From assembly GCA_963781805.1 (NCBI GenBank), contig CAWAHF010000004.1, forward strand, positions 744,001 through 808,000: 64,000 nt of DNA, written 5' to 3'. The notes under the pieces were generated by a model that was not told the DNA's origin, made no database searches, and saw nothing but the letters and a program-made list of their open reading frames with translations. Below are positions 35,604 to 44,213 of this stretch, one piece after another. The position numbers and the translations under genes were made by a program. This DNA comes from JAFGPL01 sp963781805 (GTDB taxonomy: Bacteria > Bacteroidota > Bacteroidia > Bacteroidales > UBA10428). Every line of letters starts with the position of its first letter. Position 1 is the stretch's first letter.

Positions 35604-37360
35604 TATGCTACGATTCTTTCTTCAATTATTTTTTTTAATTCTTTTTCAAAATTATTGAACTTTTCAGATTTAAATTCTGAATAGTTCATCTGCTTATATT
35701 GATTGATTATTCGCTTAAAATAATTATCTACCTCGGTAAAGGATTCAAATTTAAAATCAGTTTCACAAAGATTAAGGACGCTCTCAAGCATATATTCCTG
35801 TCGTTCAACAGGAGTAGATTGATCGATTTGATCGAAAGCATCCTGCTGAAGAATAATAAAATCAATTACTTCAGACTTCCAAAAAGTAAGATGATATTCA
35901 ACCGGGACACCGTCATCTCCAAGTATGTTTATTTGTTCGTATGTTTCTTTACCTCTTAATAAAATTGTTTTAGCAATATTTACCTTATCAATCCAGTTCT
36001 CTGAAATATTTTTTTCTATATATTCAACAAACTCAGGATATTCAAGGTATTTGGAATAACTATCAATGGGATCAACAGCAGGATAGCGTTTGCTGTCTGC
36101 CCTGGGTTGAGAAAGCGCATAAAAACATCTGGCAGCTTTCTTGGTAGATTCAGTCACCGGTTCCTTAAGATTACCACCGGCAGGAGAAACTGTTCCAATA
36201 AAAGTGATTGAACCTGTTTCATTATTATTCAGGATAACATACCCTGCACGTGAATAAAAATTGGATATGATGGCCGGAAGGTCCATAGGGAATGCATCAG
36301 GACCAGGTAGTTCTTCAAGTCTGTTCGACATTTCTCTTAGAGCCTGAGCCCAGCGGGATGTTGAATCGGCAAGCATTAAAACTTTAAGTCCCATGCACCG
36401 GTAATATTCTCCCAGAGTCATTGCTGTATATACTGAAGCTTCACGTGCAGCTACCGGCATGTTTGAAGTGTTTGCAATAATGGTGGTTCTTTCCATTAAT
36501 TTCTTTCCGGTGCGAATATCTTCAAGTTCGGGAAATTCGGTAAATAGTTCCACGACTTCGTTGGCACGTTCACCACAGGCTGCCACAATCACAATGTCGG
36601 CTTCTGCCTGTTTTGAAATGGCATGCTGTAACACTGTTTTACCACAACCAAATGGTCCTGGTATAAATCCGGTTCCACCTTCAACAATGGGATTGAGCGT
36701 ATCAATTGTTCTGACTCCGGTTTCAAGAAGCTTGAATGGCCTTGGTTTTTCTTTAAACGCCTTGATGGGAATCTTTACGGGCCATTTTTGCATCATGGTC
36801 ACTTTTACATCTTTGCTCTCATGGTCCACCAACACGGCAATTGTATCAATAATCTTATATTTACCTTCAGCCACCACACTTTTAACTTTATAATTACCTT
36901 TAAAACTGAATGGTACCATAATTTTGTGCGGCATTCCATTTTCTTCCACTTCACCAAGCCAGTCGCCTGCTATAACAGTATCGCCTGGTTTTGCGAGGGG
37001 TTTAAAATCCCAAATTTTATCATCATCCAATGCACTTGTGTATTCACCACGTTTAAGAAATACTCCGTGCATTTTATCCAAATCGTTTTGTAAACCGTCA
37101 TAATTTTTCGACAAAATTCCCGGTCCAAGTGTGACTTCAAGCATGTGTCCGCTAAATTTCGCATCATCACCAATTTTAAGGTTTCTGGTGCTTTCAAATA
37201 CCTGTACATAGGCATCATCACCAATAACCTTGATTACCTCTGCCATAAGATCAGTACCACCAAGATTGATATAACAAATCTCGTTTTGTGATACAGGTCC
37301 GTCTGCCCCGACAATTACAAGGTTTGCAATAATCCCTTTAACTTTCCCTTTTGTAGACAT
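35603..37360 (-). CDS. ntpA: V-type ATPase catalytic subunit A
   Basis: 585 residues, the usual bacterial/archaeal length. It has an N-terminal barrel, a non-homologous insert region, then the P-loop GPFGCGKTVLQHAIS, Walker B VLMLADSTSRWAQALRE, and the C-terminal helical domain. It hydrolyses or synthesises ATP at the A/B interface. It starts 12 bp after the DUF2764 gene and is followed directly by subunit B. Confidence 0.96.
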   Translation of the reverse strand: MSTKGKVKGIIANLVIVGADGPVSQNEICYINLGGTDLMAEVIKVIGDDAYVQVFESTRNLKIGDDAKFSGHMLEVTLGPGILSKNYDGLQNDLDKMHGVFLKRGEYTSALDDDKIWDFKPLAKPGDTVIAGDWLGEVEENGMPHKIMVPFSFKGNYKVKSVVAEGKYKIIDTIAVLVDHESKDVKVTMMQKWPVKIPIKAFKEKPRPFKLLETGVRTIDTLNPIVEGGTGFIPGPFGCGKTVLQHAISKQAEADIVIVAACGERANEVVELFTEFPELEDIRTGKKLMERTTIIANTSNMPVAAREASVYTAMTLGEYYRCMGLKVLMLADSTSRWAQALREMSNRLEELPGPDAFPMDLPAIISNFYSRAGYVILNNNETGSITFIGTVSPAGGNLKEPVTESTKKAARCFYALSQPRADSKRYPAVDPIDSYSKYLEYPEFVEYIEKNISENWIDKVNIAKTILLRGKETYEQINILGDDGVPVEYHLTFWKSEVIDFIILQQDAFDQIDQSTPVERQEYMLESVLNLCETDFKFESFTEVDNYFKRIINQYKQMNYSEFKSEKFNNFEKELKKIIEERIVA

Positions 37361-37371
37361 ATTTTCAGCAA

Positions 37372-38226
37372 TTATTTTTGACTAAATTCTTCAGAAAAAT
37401 TCTGACCTGATTCCAGATCGGTTAATAATTTATTAAATAATTCTTCTCCGGTTTTTTTATCCAGATGAATCCACCTTTCAATTATATCCAATTTCAACGT
37501 GTATGCAAATATTTTTTCGATAGTGAAATAGTGAAAAAAAGTTCTTTCATCAAGCAGATCCCATTTTATGAGATCAATTTTTTTCTCACGCTCCAGCATA
37601 TTTGATTCTTCAATGGCACGTAAAATCGATTCAATTTTAGGAAACTCATTACCGATTCCAAAATCACGCGCATTGCTTTTTATTAATTTTTCATTGATTT
37701 CGCTGTTGCCAATAAGTTCAGGTTCCACCGGTATTTGAAATTTTTTGCAGTAAGAAGCAGTGAGCATATTGTTTAAATCAAGTTCAAATTGATACCAATC
37801 TTTAATAAATTGGTTTTCAATTTGGAACAGATATTCATAATAAAGTTTAGTCAGATGATTCTCCCAACTTTTACCGGATTGGTCGGCAGATTCATCTGTG
37901 AATTGTTGAATAAAATTCCCAATATATTGAGGAATAAATCTTTCAAAGGTTTTAAGTGAATCATCTTTCACCAGCGAAAAAATGGTTTCGAAATCATCCT
38001 TACCCAGATTACCGGTTTTAAAAATCTCTTTCCCGCTCTTGTTTAATAAAGATATCAGATTGATATTATCATATCGCCAAAAATAAGATTCGATAAGTTC
38101 AAAATCAGTTTCTGATAAATCACGGCGCAATTCCAACTTAAATTCCTGTAAAGAGGAATTTAGTTTTGATGCATCAAAAAGAAGATCAGGCAGTCCGGCA
38201 ATCAGGCAGTGGTATTCTTTCCTCAT
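37372..38226 (-). CDS. DUF2764 family protein of the V-type ATPase operon
   Basis: 284 residues from the ATG at 38226, which gives the family-typical MRKEYHCLIAGLPDLLFD; the longer frame from 38244 would overlap subunit E by 11 bases. The protein is helical and acidic with no membrane segment. DUF2764 proteins are found in bacterial V-ATPase operons of Bacteroidota and relatives, between E and A. No canonical subunit C gene is present in this operon, so this protein may fill a peripheral or central stalk place such as C; this is inference. Confidence 0.82.
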   Translation of the reverse strand: MRKEYHCLIAGLPDLLFDASKLNSSLQEFKLELRRDLSETDFELIESYFWRYDNINLISLLNKSGKEIFKTGNLGKDDFETIFSLVKDDSLKTFERFIPQYIGNFIQQFTDESADQSGKSWENHLTKLYYEYLFQIENQFIKDWYQFELDLNNMLTASYCKKFQIPVEPELIGNSEINEKLIKSNARDFGIGNEFPKIESILRAIEESNMLEREKKIDLIKWDLLDERTFFHYFTIEKIFAYTLKLDIIERWIHLDKKTGEELFNKLLTDLESGQNFSEEFSQK

Positions 38227-38233
38227 TTGGATA

Positions 38234-38854
38234 TTAATCTTCAAATAACAATTCTGTTAACTTTGGCCTGAGATATTGTTTGAAGAAATTATTGAAATCA
38301 CTTTCTGTAAAACTTATCTTGTAACCTCCGTTTTTCGGGCTAACCTGAAATCCTGATTTCACAGAACCTTCAGCTTTTACTTCCAATCCCTTGTTAAGTA
38401 TTTCTTTTGCTGATTTTGCAAAATACTCCTTAAGCATTTTTTCCTCCTTTTCCGGAACCAATAATACTATTCCCGGATTTCCGGATGAATCGCCATTCCA
38501 ATTGTTAACTGCCAGTTCAATAATTTTCCTGATAAAGGTTTTATCATTGAAAGCTTCAGAAATTACGGGATTTACAATAGAACCATTTATCAGATCAGTT
38601 AATTGCTGTTTAACAGCATTAAGCGCTTGTTTTGAACTCAATGTAAGTTCAGATTCACCATTTGATATTATTTCTTCTGATTTCTTTTTAGCAGCTTTTA
38701 TTATATCATCCGCTTCCTTTTTGGCCTCAGAAATAATAGTTTCAGCATCTTTTTTCGCACCGGATATAATGATTTCTGCTTCAGCATTTCCTTTGGATAT
38801 ACCTTCCTGGTATATCTTTTCAGTTAGCTCCTGTATTTTATTTTGCATACTCAA
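38234..38854 (-). CDS. ntpE: V-type ATPase subunit E (peripheral stalk)
   Basis: 206 residues. An N-terminal amphipathic helix (IQELTEKIYQEGISKGNAEA and Ala/Lys/Glu-rich heptads to about residue 75) is followed by a globular C-terminal domain with SPKNGGYKISFTESDFNNFF and LRPKLTELLFE, typical of subunit E. It links the A3B3 head to subunit I. It is the first gene of the operon. No separate G/H gene was found next to it. Confidence 0.88.
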   Translation of the reverse strand: MSMQNKIQELTEKIYQEGISKGNAEAEIIISGAKKDAETIISEAKKEADDIIKAAKKKSEEIISNGESELTLSSKQALNAVKQQLTDLINGSIVNPVISEAFNDKTFIRKIIELAVNNWNGDSSGNPGIVLLVPEKEEKMLKEYFAKSAKEILNKGLEVKAEGSVKSGFQVSPKNGGYKISFTESDFNNFFKQYLRPKLTELLFED

Positions 38855-38893
38855 TAGATTATTCTTAATTTTTTTTACAAATAAATACCTTGA

Positions 38894-38905
38894 TTACATA
38901 TGTAA
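38894..38905. promoter_or_regulatory. Palindrome TTACATATGTAA upstream of the V-ATPase operon
   Basis: A perfect 12-bp palindrome 40 bases before the first V-ATPase start codon, where a repressor would overlap the promoter. It equals the core of classical BlaI operators (TACA/TGTA dyad), and a BlaI-like repressor is encoded in this window at 14305-14685. The connection is speculative; chance or another regulator is possible. Confidence 0.35.
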
Positions 38906-39134
38906 CCGATTGTTTTTTAAATACTTGTGAAGGTCAGTTTTAGTTTGGCAGTCCAAAGATAATTAAAAGTTTGTTTCTTCAAAATGGCGTACAATTAAAT
39001 TCTTCTTATTTAAAACAAATAAAAATAGATCGTGAACTATTAATCTGTACTTAATATTTTGACTATTAATTTATTGAATTGAAATAGAATGATTAAAGAA
39101 AAAAATAGTACGAAGCCTTAGTACAAAGTCAGCC

Positions 39135-39500
39135 TTAATTATTTTCTTCTCTTGCCATTGAATCCGTATTCAGGTAATTAATTCCAATAACATGATACCC
39201 TGTATTTTCAATGGCCTGGGTAATTAGTTCAGGAGTTGCAATACTCGTATCACATTCAATATCAGCAGTTCCACTTACATACGAAGCAACAACCGAATGT
39301 ATTCCATTCATGGATTTTACACTGCCCGCAACAGTATTTTCACATCCGGTACAGCTCATGCCTGATATTCCTACCTGCATGTTTACAAGCCTCGACATAT
39401 TTACTTCATTCGGCTGGGTTGCTATATCACTCTTAACTTTTGAATGACCACAACTCATTAATATTCCAACCAGTAAGAATAAACATAGGTTTTTTTTCAT
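39135..39500 (-). CDS. Heavy-metal-associated (HMA) domain lipoprotein
   Basis: 121 residues. The signal sequence ends in the lipobox LMSC (Cys17). After a short linker comes an HMA domain with GMSCTGCENTV; Cys50 and Cys53 form the metal-binding CxxC, and SVVASYVSGTADIECD with ITQAIENTGYHVIGI completes the ferredoxin-like fold. It probably binds Cu or another soft metal in the periplasm. There is no metal-transport gene nearby, so the partner is unknown. Confidence 0.88.
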   Translation of the reverse strand: MKKNLCLFLLVGILMSCGHSKVKSDIATQPNEVNMSRLVNMQVGISGMSCTGCENTVAGSVKSMNGIHSVVASYVSGTADIECDTSIATPELITQAIENTGYHVIGINYLNTDSMAREENN

Positions 39501-39787
39501 TTTGCCACATATTTAGAATTTAACTTTAAAAACACCAACATCTTTAATAATGTTCACTATCAGGTGACTATATTATACCTCAGTTTTGGAAAAATCCTAT
39601 ATTTTTAAAAAGTTAAAGAGAACCTAAAGTAAATTCTCTTTTAAGTAAAAGTATCTATAATCGTTCACAAAGAGCATTCTATGATGTACTTTAAAAAGTT
39701 TAAAAAAAACTATAAAAAATACAAGCCTGCTAATACAAAAAAATTATTTAGATTTAGGGTCTAAAATTATGAAATTATTTTATTGAA

Positions 39788-41506
39788 ATGCATTACAATT
39801 TATTCGATGTTCTTAAATTGCTCGGAGCACTAGGTTTTTTTCTTTACGGAATGAAACTAATGAGTGAATCGCTTCAAAAAGTGGCTGGTGAAAAAATGCG
39901 AAGTATTTTATCTGCTATGACCTCCAATAAATTTATGGGAATTTTAACCGGAATACTGGTAACCTCAGTCATACAATCTTCATCCGCAACAACTGTAATG
40001 CTTGTGAGCTTTGTGAATGCAGGATTACTTTCACTCACAGAATCGATAGGTGTAATAATGGGTGCAAATATCGGCACTACAGTCACCGCTTGGATAGTGT
40101 TGATTTTCGGATTTAAGGTTAACACAAGTCTTTTTACATTGCCAATAATCGCAGTGGTTCTTCCTCTACTGTTTTCAAAAGTTAAAAAAAGAAGTTCAAT
40201 TGGCGAGTTGATCATTGGATTTGCCATCATTTTTATGGGTATCGATTTTCTGAAAGATGCAGCGCCAAATATTAATAATAGTCCCGACTTTGCACAATTC
40301 ATTGCCGGATTTTCGGATTTAGGATATTGGTCCATTTTAATTTATCTGGCCATTGGGATGTTTCTTACCATGATCGTTCAATCATCCAGCGCCGTTATGG
40401 CTCTTACGCTTGTAATGTGTAATAATGGATGGTTAACTTTCGAAATGTCAGCCGCTATGATTCTCGGTCAAAACATCGGAACCACAATTACGGCCAATCT
40501 TGCCGCCCTGGTAGCGAATATCTCTGCTAAACGTGCAGCGGTTTCTCATTCCATTTTTAATGTGACTGGTGTACTTATTGTACTTATTTTATATAATCCG
40601 TTCCTGAATTTTATTGCAGGGATTACGGAATTGTTTGGATACAAGTCTCCAATCACTTCAGATACACTAGGTGCTGTAACTTCAATTGCTTCAGTTTTAG
40701 TAGCGCTATCAATATATCACACAGTATTTAATATCTTAAATACACTACTCTTAATTTGGTTTATACCTCAAATTGAAAAAATTGTGAAATATATTATTCC
40801 TTTTAAAGAAGATGATGAGGAATTTGGACTGAAATATATTAATACCGGCTTGATGTCAACCGGAGAAATTGCACTGGTACAAGCCCGAAAAGAGATTGTG
40901 GTATTTATCGAAAAAGTTATTAAAATGTTTAAATATGCGAAAGAACTTTACGATACAAAATCTGCCAACAAATTCAGTAAGCTTTTCAGTAAAGTCCAAA
41001 AATACGAAGATATCTCTGACAGAATGGAAATTGAGATCGCATCGTATCTGACAAAAATATCCGAAGAAAGTGTAAGTAAAGGAGGATCCGAAACTATTGC
41101 GTCGATGTTGAGCCTGGTAAGCAATATTGAAAGCATGGCTGATGCGATCAATGTTTTTTCCAATACGACTCAGCGGAAATCAGACACGAATTCACCGTTT
41201 ACCAAAGAGATGGAAAAGAATATAGCTAGACTCATAGCCATTATCGACACATTATATCAGGAATTACAGAACAATATCAATAAAAAAGAAAACGAACCGT
41301 TATCTTTCGATTTTAAAAAAGCCGAGATACAATTATGCAACCTGGAAAAAAGTTTGAAACAGGACCACTTTAAAAACCTGCATAAAGGAAAGTATAAGGC
41401 CTCTACAGGTGTAATATATTCTGATATTTATACCGACATCATTAATATCGGAAAACATTCCTTTAATGTGATCGAACTTTTTTTCTCCGATGGAAATACC
41501 ATATGA
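39788..41506 (+). CDS. Na+/phosphate symporter family protein with PhoU-like C-terminal domain
   Basis: 572 residues. It carries two copies of the NptA/NaPi-II repeat: the QSSSATTVM (near residue 63) and QSSSAVMAL motifs, each followed by a glycine-rich GxNIGTT segment (GANIGTTVTAW, GQNIGTTITAN). About eight membrane helices fill the first 340 residues. The C-terminal 220 residues are a helical PhoU-like domain (from about TGEIALVQARKEI). It imports phosphate with Na+; the co-occurrence of a Na+-type V-ATPase fits a sodium economy, but this is inference. Confidence 0.9.
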   Translation: MHYNLFDVLKLLGALGFFLYGMKLMSESLQKVAGEKMRSILSAMTSNKFMGILTGILVTSVIQSSSATTVMLVSFVNAGLLSLTESIGVIMGANIGTTVTAWIVLIFGFKVNTSLFTLPIIAVVLPLLFSKVKKRSSIGELIIGFAIIFMGIDFLKDAAPNINNSPDFAQFIAGFSDLGYWSILIYLAIGMFLTMIVQSSSAVMALTLVMCNNGWLTFEMSAAMILGQNIGTTITANLAALVANISAKRAAVSHSIFNVTGVLIVLILYNPFLNFIAGITELFGYKSPITSDTLGAVTSIASVLVALSIYHTVFNILNTLLLIWFIPQIEKIVKYIIPFKEDDEEFGLKYINTGLMSTGEIALVQARKEIVVFIEKVIKMFKYAKELYDTKSANKFSKLFSKVQKYEDISDRMEIEIASYLTKISEESVSKGGSETIASMLSLVSNIESMADAINVFSNTTQRKSDTNSPFTKEMEKNIARLIAIIDTLYQELQNNINKKENEPLSFDFKKAEIQLCNLEKSLKQDHFKNLHKGKYKASTGVIYSDIYTDIINIGKHSFNVIELFFSDGNTI

Positions 41507-41553
41507 TCGATTTGTGATCGTTTGGTCGATCTCGTATTAGAATAGTATAATCC

Positions 41554-42324
41554 ATGCGAAACCAGGAACAGAAATACCTTGAGAATATTCGAAAACGGGT
41601 TGGCAGAACACTATACAAATATAAACTTCTGCAACCTGACGATAGGATTTTGATAGGATTATCAGGCGGTAAAGATTCCCTGGTGCTGATAGAGGTTCTT
41701 GCCGGACAGCTGAAACATTTACCATTCAAATGTGAATTGATAGCAGTTCATATTCAAACCAAAGATGTGGGATATGGAATAGATACTGATTATCTGAAAA
41801 AAAAATGTGAAGAACTTGATGTACTACTTATAGTCAGAGAGATAGAAGTTGATCTTACCATGGACCAAAAAAAATCTCCCTGTTTTGTATGCTCCTGGTT
41901 GCGGCGTAAGGAACTCTTTAAAATTTCAAACGAACTTAATTGCACTAAAATAGCTCTTGGACATCATCTGGATGACGCTGTGGAAACTCTGATGCTTAAT
42001 ATGATATATCATGCATCCATTAGCTCGCTGCCTGAAAAATTATCGATGTTAAAAGGTAAAATTGAACTTATAAGGCCATTGTTGCATCTGACTAATGAGG
42101 AGTTGAAAAAATATGCGTTGCTAAGAGGTTTTAAACCGGAGAATAAATTATGTAAATATAGTGACAGCACAAAACGAAATGATGTTAAAAAAATTCTGAA
42201 CGACATAAACCGATTACATCGAAAAGCAAAAATCAATATGTTTCAATCGATGTTAAAAACTTTTCCTGAATATCTTCCACAGATTCCGGAAGCAGCATCG
42301 AAAAATCACCAGATTTATGATTAA
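41554..42324 (+). CDS. ttcA: TtcA-like tRNA 2-thiocytidine synthetase family protein
   Basis: 256 residues, close to the length of TtcA. The PP-loop SGGKDS is at residues 37-42, and the Fe-S cluster cysteines are visible as Cys110-x-x-Cys113 (PCFVCSWLRRKE), plus ENKLCKYS near the C-terminus. The enzyme activates C32 of tRNA with ATP and inserts sulfur with a [4Fe-4S] cluster. TilS-like tRNA lysidine synthetases lack these cysteines, so TtcA is preferred. It follows the Na/Pi symporter gene by 47 bp on the same strand. Confidence 0.85.
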   Translation: MRNQEQKYLENIRKRVGRTLYKYKLLQPDDRILIGLSGGKDSLVLIEVLAGQLKHLPFKCELIAVHIQTKDVGYGIDTDYLKKKCEELDVLLIVREIEVDLTMDQKKSPCFVCSWLRRKELFKISNELNCTKIALGHHLDDAVETLMLNMIYHASISSLPEKLSMLKGKIELIRPLLHLTNEELKKYALLRGFKPENKLCKYSDSTKRNDVKKILNDINRLHRKAKINMFQSMLKTFPEYLPQIPEAASKNHQIYD

Positions 42325-42506
42325 TCCGTTATATTCCAATAGTTTCTGAACAAACCGATCTGCATTTTGAAAAAGTGGTTGCTATCTTTCTTTGGTTCAA
42401 ATTATGTGTTTAAAAACTTTTGGTATGCAATTTGCAGATTCAGAGAATAATTTATTATCTTTATATAACAATACTGTATCTTATTATTAATGAATATTTT
42501 ACAAAC

Positions 42507-43289
42507 ATGAAAAGAATAACAATTATCACCTTCTGCTCCGCTGTGCTTATAAATGTTGGTATTTCCCAGGATAAGGAGATTGACAAGTTACTTAAGGATT
42601 TTCAAGCTACAGATTGGGGTATTGTTTTACAGGCCAAAGAAAAACTGGAAAACTCAGAAGCAAAAAGTATTCCCGGCCTGATTGATATGCTTAAAGACAA
42701 TACGGTTAAAAAATTGACAAATACCGGAGACCTTATTTATCCCGGGGCTGACAAGTTTTTCGGGCATGGACAAATAATAGATTACGATATTGATAAAATT
42801 GATATAAGAGCCGGCTGGTTGCTGGAAGATCTTTCATTTCAGAATTTTGGATTTAGTGGCATCCATATTGAATCAAAAAATCTGTCAGATTATATAAAGT
42901 TCAATTATCCAAAATATTATAACAATTCAAAGAACAGACAATTGGTTGATAAGGCAACGGATAAGGAAAAAAGAGACATCATTAAAAAATTGAGTATTGC
43001 GGCCGCTCAACGATGGTGGGCGGATGAAGGCGGTGACTGGAACAGGCTGAATGCCCTGATGAGTGCACTTGGCAGTGAAGATGAAAAGCGGCAGGCCAAA
43101 GCTTTGGCTTATTTACGAAATGGAAAATCAAGATGCTCAGACTTAACCGTTGAGGCATATAAATCAAAGATTGAACCGCTGATAAATGAACTTTCAAAAT
43201 CACCTTTAAAACGTATTTCGGAACAGGCAAAGCTGATAATGCTGGATTCAGACTTTGAGTGGTTAAAAATAAAACCGGTAGCTATGTGA
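42507..43289 (+). CDS. Secreted hypothetical protein, helical/HEAT-like
   Basis: 260 residues from the ATG at 42507, where a signal peptide (MKRITIITFCSAVLINVGIS) begins; the frame is open to an earlier ATG at 42420 without domain support. The mature part opens DKEIDKLLKDFQATDWGIVL and a helical repeat-like LENSEAKSIPGLIDMLKDN, and later has RRQAKALAYLRNGKSRCS-type sequence. Some residues suggest HEAT-like hairpins but no firm family is recognised. The next plus-strand gene, also exported, begins 60 bp later. Confidence 0.7.
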   Translation: MKRITIITFCSAVLINVGISQDKEIDKLLKDFQATDWGIVLQAKEKLENSEAKSIPGLIDMLKDNTVKKLTNTGDLIYPGADKFFGHGQIIDYDIDKIDIRAGWLLEDLSFQNFGFSGIHIESKNLSDYIKFNYPKYYNNSKNRQLVDKATDKEKRDIIKKLSIAAAQRWWADEGGDWNRLNALMSALGSEDEKRQAKALAYLRNGKSRCSDLTVEAYKSKIEPLINELSKSPLKRISEQAKLIMLDSDFEWLKIKPVAM

Positions 43290-43348
43290 TTTATTTTATT
43301 TTTGAAAAATGAAGCTTAATTTTGCTTAGCCATCAAAAACATCATATT

Positions 43349-43744
43349 ATGCATTCACTAATTAAAAAATTAGTTTTAACTGCACTTTTATTTGGTAATC
43401 TTATCTTTACATATGCTCAAAAAGAAATTTTCCTGAGGCAGATTGATTTTAAACTAGAACGGGTAAGCGATATTGAATACGAAAATGAATATTTCATGAC
43501 AATGAAATTCAATAGAGGTGATTCGTATCTGTTTAAGATTACCAACCATTTGGACAATTATGCTGGTAAGGCAGTAATGGAAATACTTGAAGCAGATAAA
43601 CTTATGATTACCAATAGCATCAACGAAAAGTATTATGATAACTTAACCTTTGTATGCAACAAAACCGGATTTTATGACATCCTTATTAAATTTATGGACA
43701 ATAAGGTTGGCAACTCTGTAATAGATATTAAATTACTTCAATGA
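43349..43744 (+). CDS. Secreted hypothetical protein
   Basis: 131 residues from the ATG at 43349 (MHSLIKKLVLTALLFGNLIF), with a signal peptide ending YAQ. The remainder is a small beta-rich domain (KFNRGDSYLFKITNHLD, YYDNLTFVCNKTGFYDILI). It has no recognised motif. The earlier in-frame ATG at 43322 only adds a short hydrophilic leader. It ends five bases before the strong hairpin at 43749-43783. Confidence 0.7.
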   Translation: MHSLIKKLVLTALLFGNLIFTYAQKEIFLRQIDFKLERVSDIEYENEYFMTMKFNRGDSYLFKITNHLDNYAGKAVMEILEADKLMITNSINEKYYDNLTFVCNKTGFYDILIKFMDNKVGNSVIDIKLLQ

Positions 43745-43748
43745 TATT

Positions 43749-43783
43749 AAGCTTTCCAAACGTTTCAGACGTTTGGAAAGCTT
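43749..43783. terminator. Bidirectional terminator hairpin between convergent genes
   Basis: A perfect 15-bp stem, AAGCTTTCCAAACGT (43749-43763) with ACGTTTGGAAAGCTT (43769-43783), and a 5-base loop. It starts five bases after the plus gene stop and reaches into the stop codon of the minus gene (43782). There is no long T run on either side, but the position and stability support termination of both genes. Confidence 0.75.
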
Positions 43784-44213
43784 ATTTATATTTCAACCTG
43801 CCATCTATATTATCGTTGACAATAACCCAGCACTCATTATCACAGGCATCGGAGACTCTTTTCATTTTCACAGTTGTACCGTCAACAACATAAGTGGTAT
43901 CTGAATTATAGGTATATTCTAAACGGACAGAGTATTTTTGATCAACTGCCACACGAACATAGTATTTGTCTGCATATGCAGTGTCGACCCAATCCACCTG
44001 GTTCTCTTCCACATTTTCTCTAAACAGCACAATAGGAACCCGCGGATATTTATCATTAATGGTTACATCCACATTTAAATCAACTGAGTCATACTCTGTA
44101 TCATAACATTTATCACAGTCAACATTCCCGGTAAATATTTTTTCTTTGCATGAGCATAGAGATATGGATACACTTAAAAATAAAATTATCCGATTTGCGA
44201 TTAGAAATTTCAT
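43782..44213 (-). CDS. Small lipoprotein of unknown function
   Basis: 143 residues. A lipobox is in LSVSISLCSC (Cys about 21-23), then a CDKCYDTEYDSVD opening and a beta-rich body (VTINDKYPRVPIVLF, YVRVAVDQKYSVRLEYTYN, CDNECWVIVND). The four-cysteine pattern could be structural. It overlaps by four bases the end of the ankyrin/barrel gene (44210-45613), so the two are co-translated and may interact at the outer membrane. Confidence 0.7.
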   Translation of the reverse strand: MKFLIANRIILFLSVSISLCSCKEKIFTGNVDCDKCYDTEYDSVDLNVDVTINDKYPRVPIVLFRENVEENQVDWVDTAYADKYYVRVAVDQKYSVRLEYTYNSDTTYVVDGTTVKMKRVSDACDNECWVIVNDNIDGRLKYK

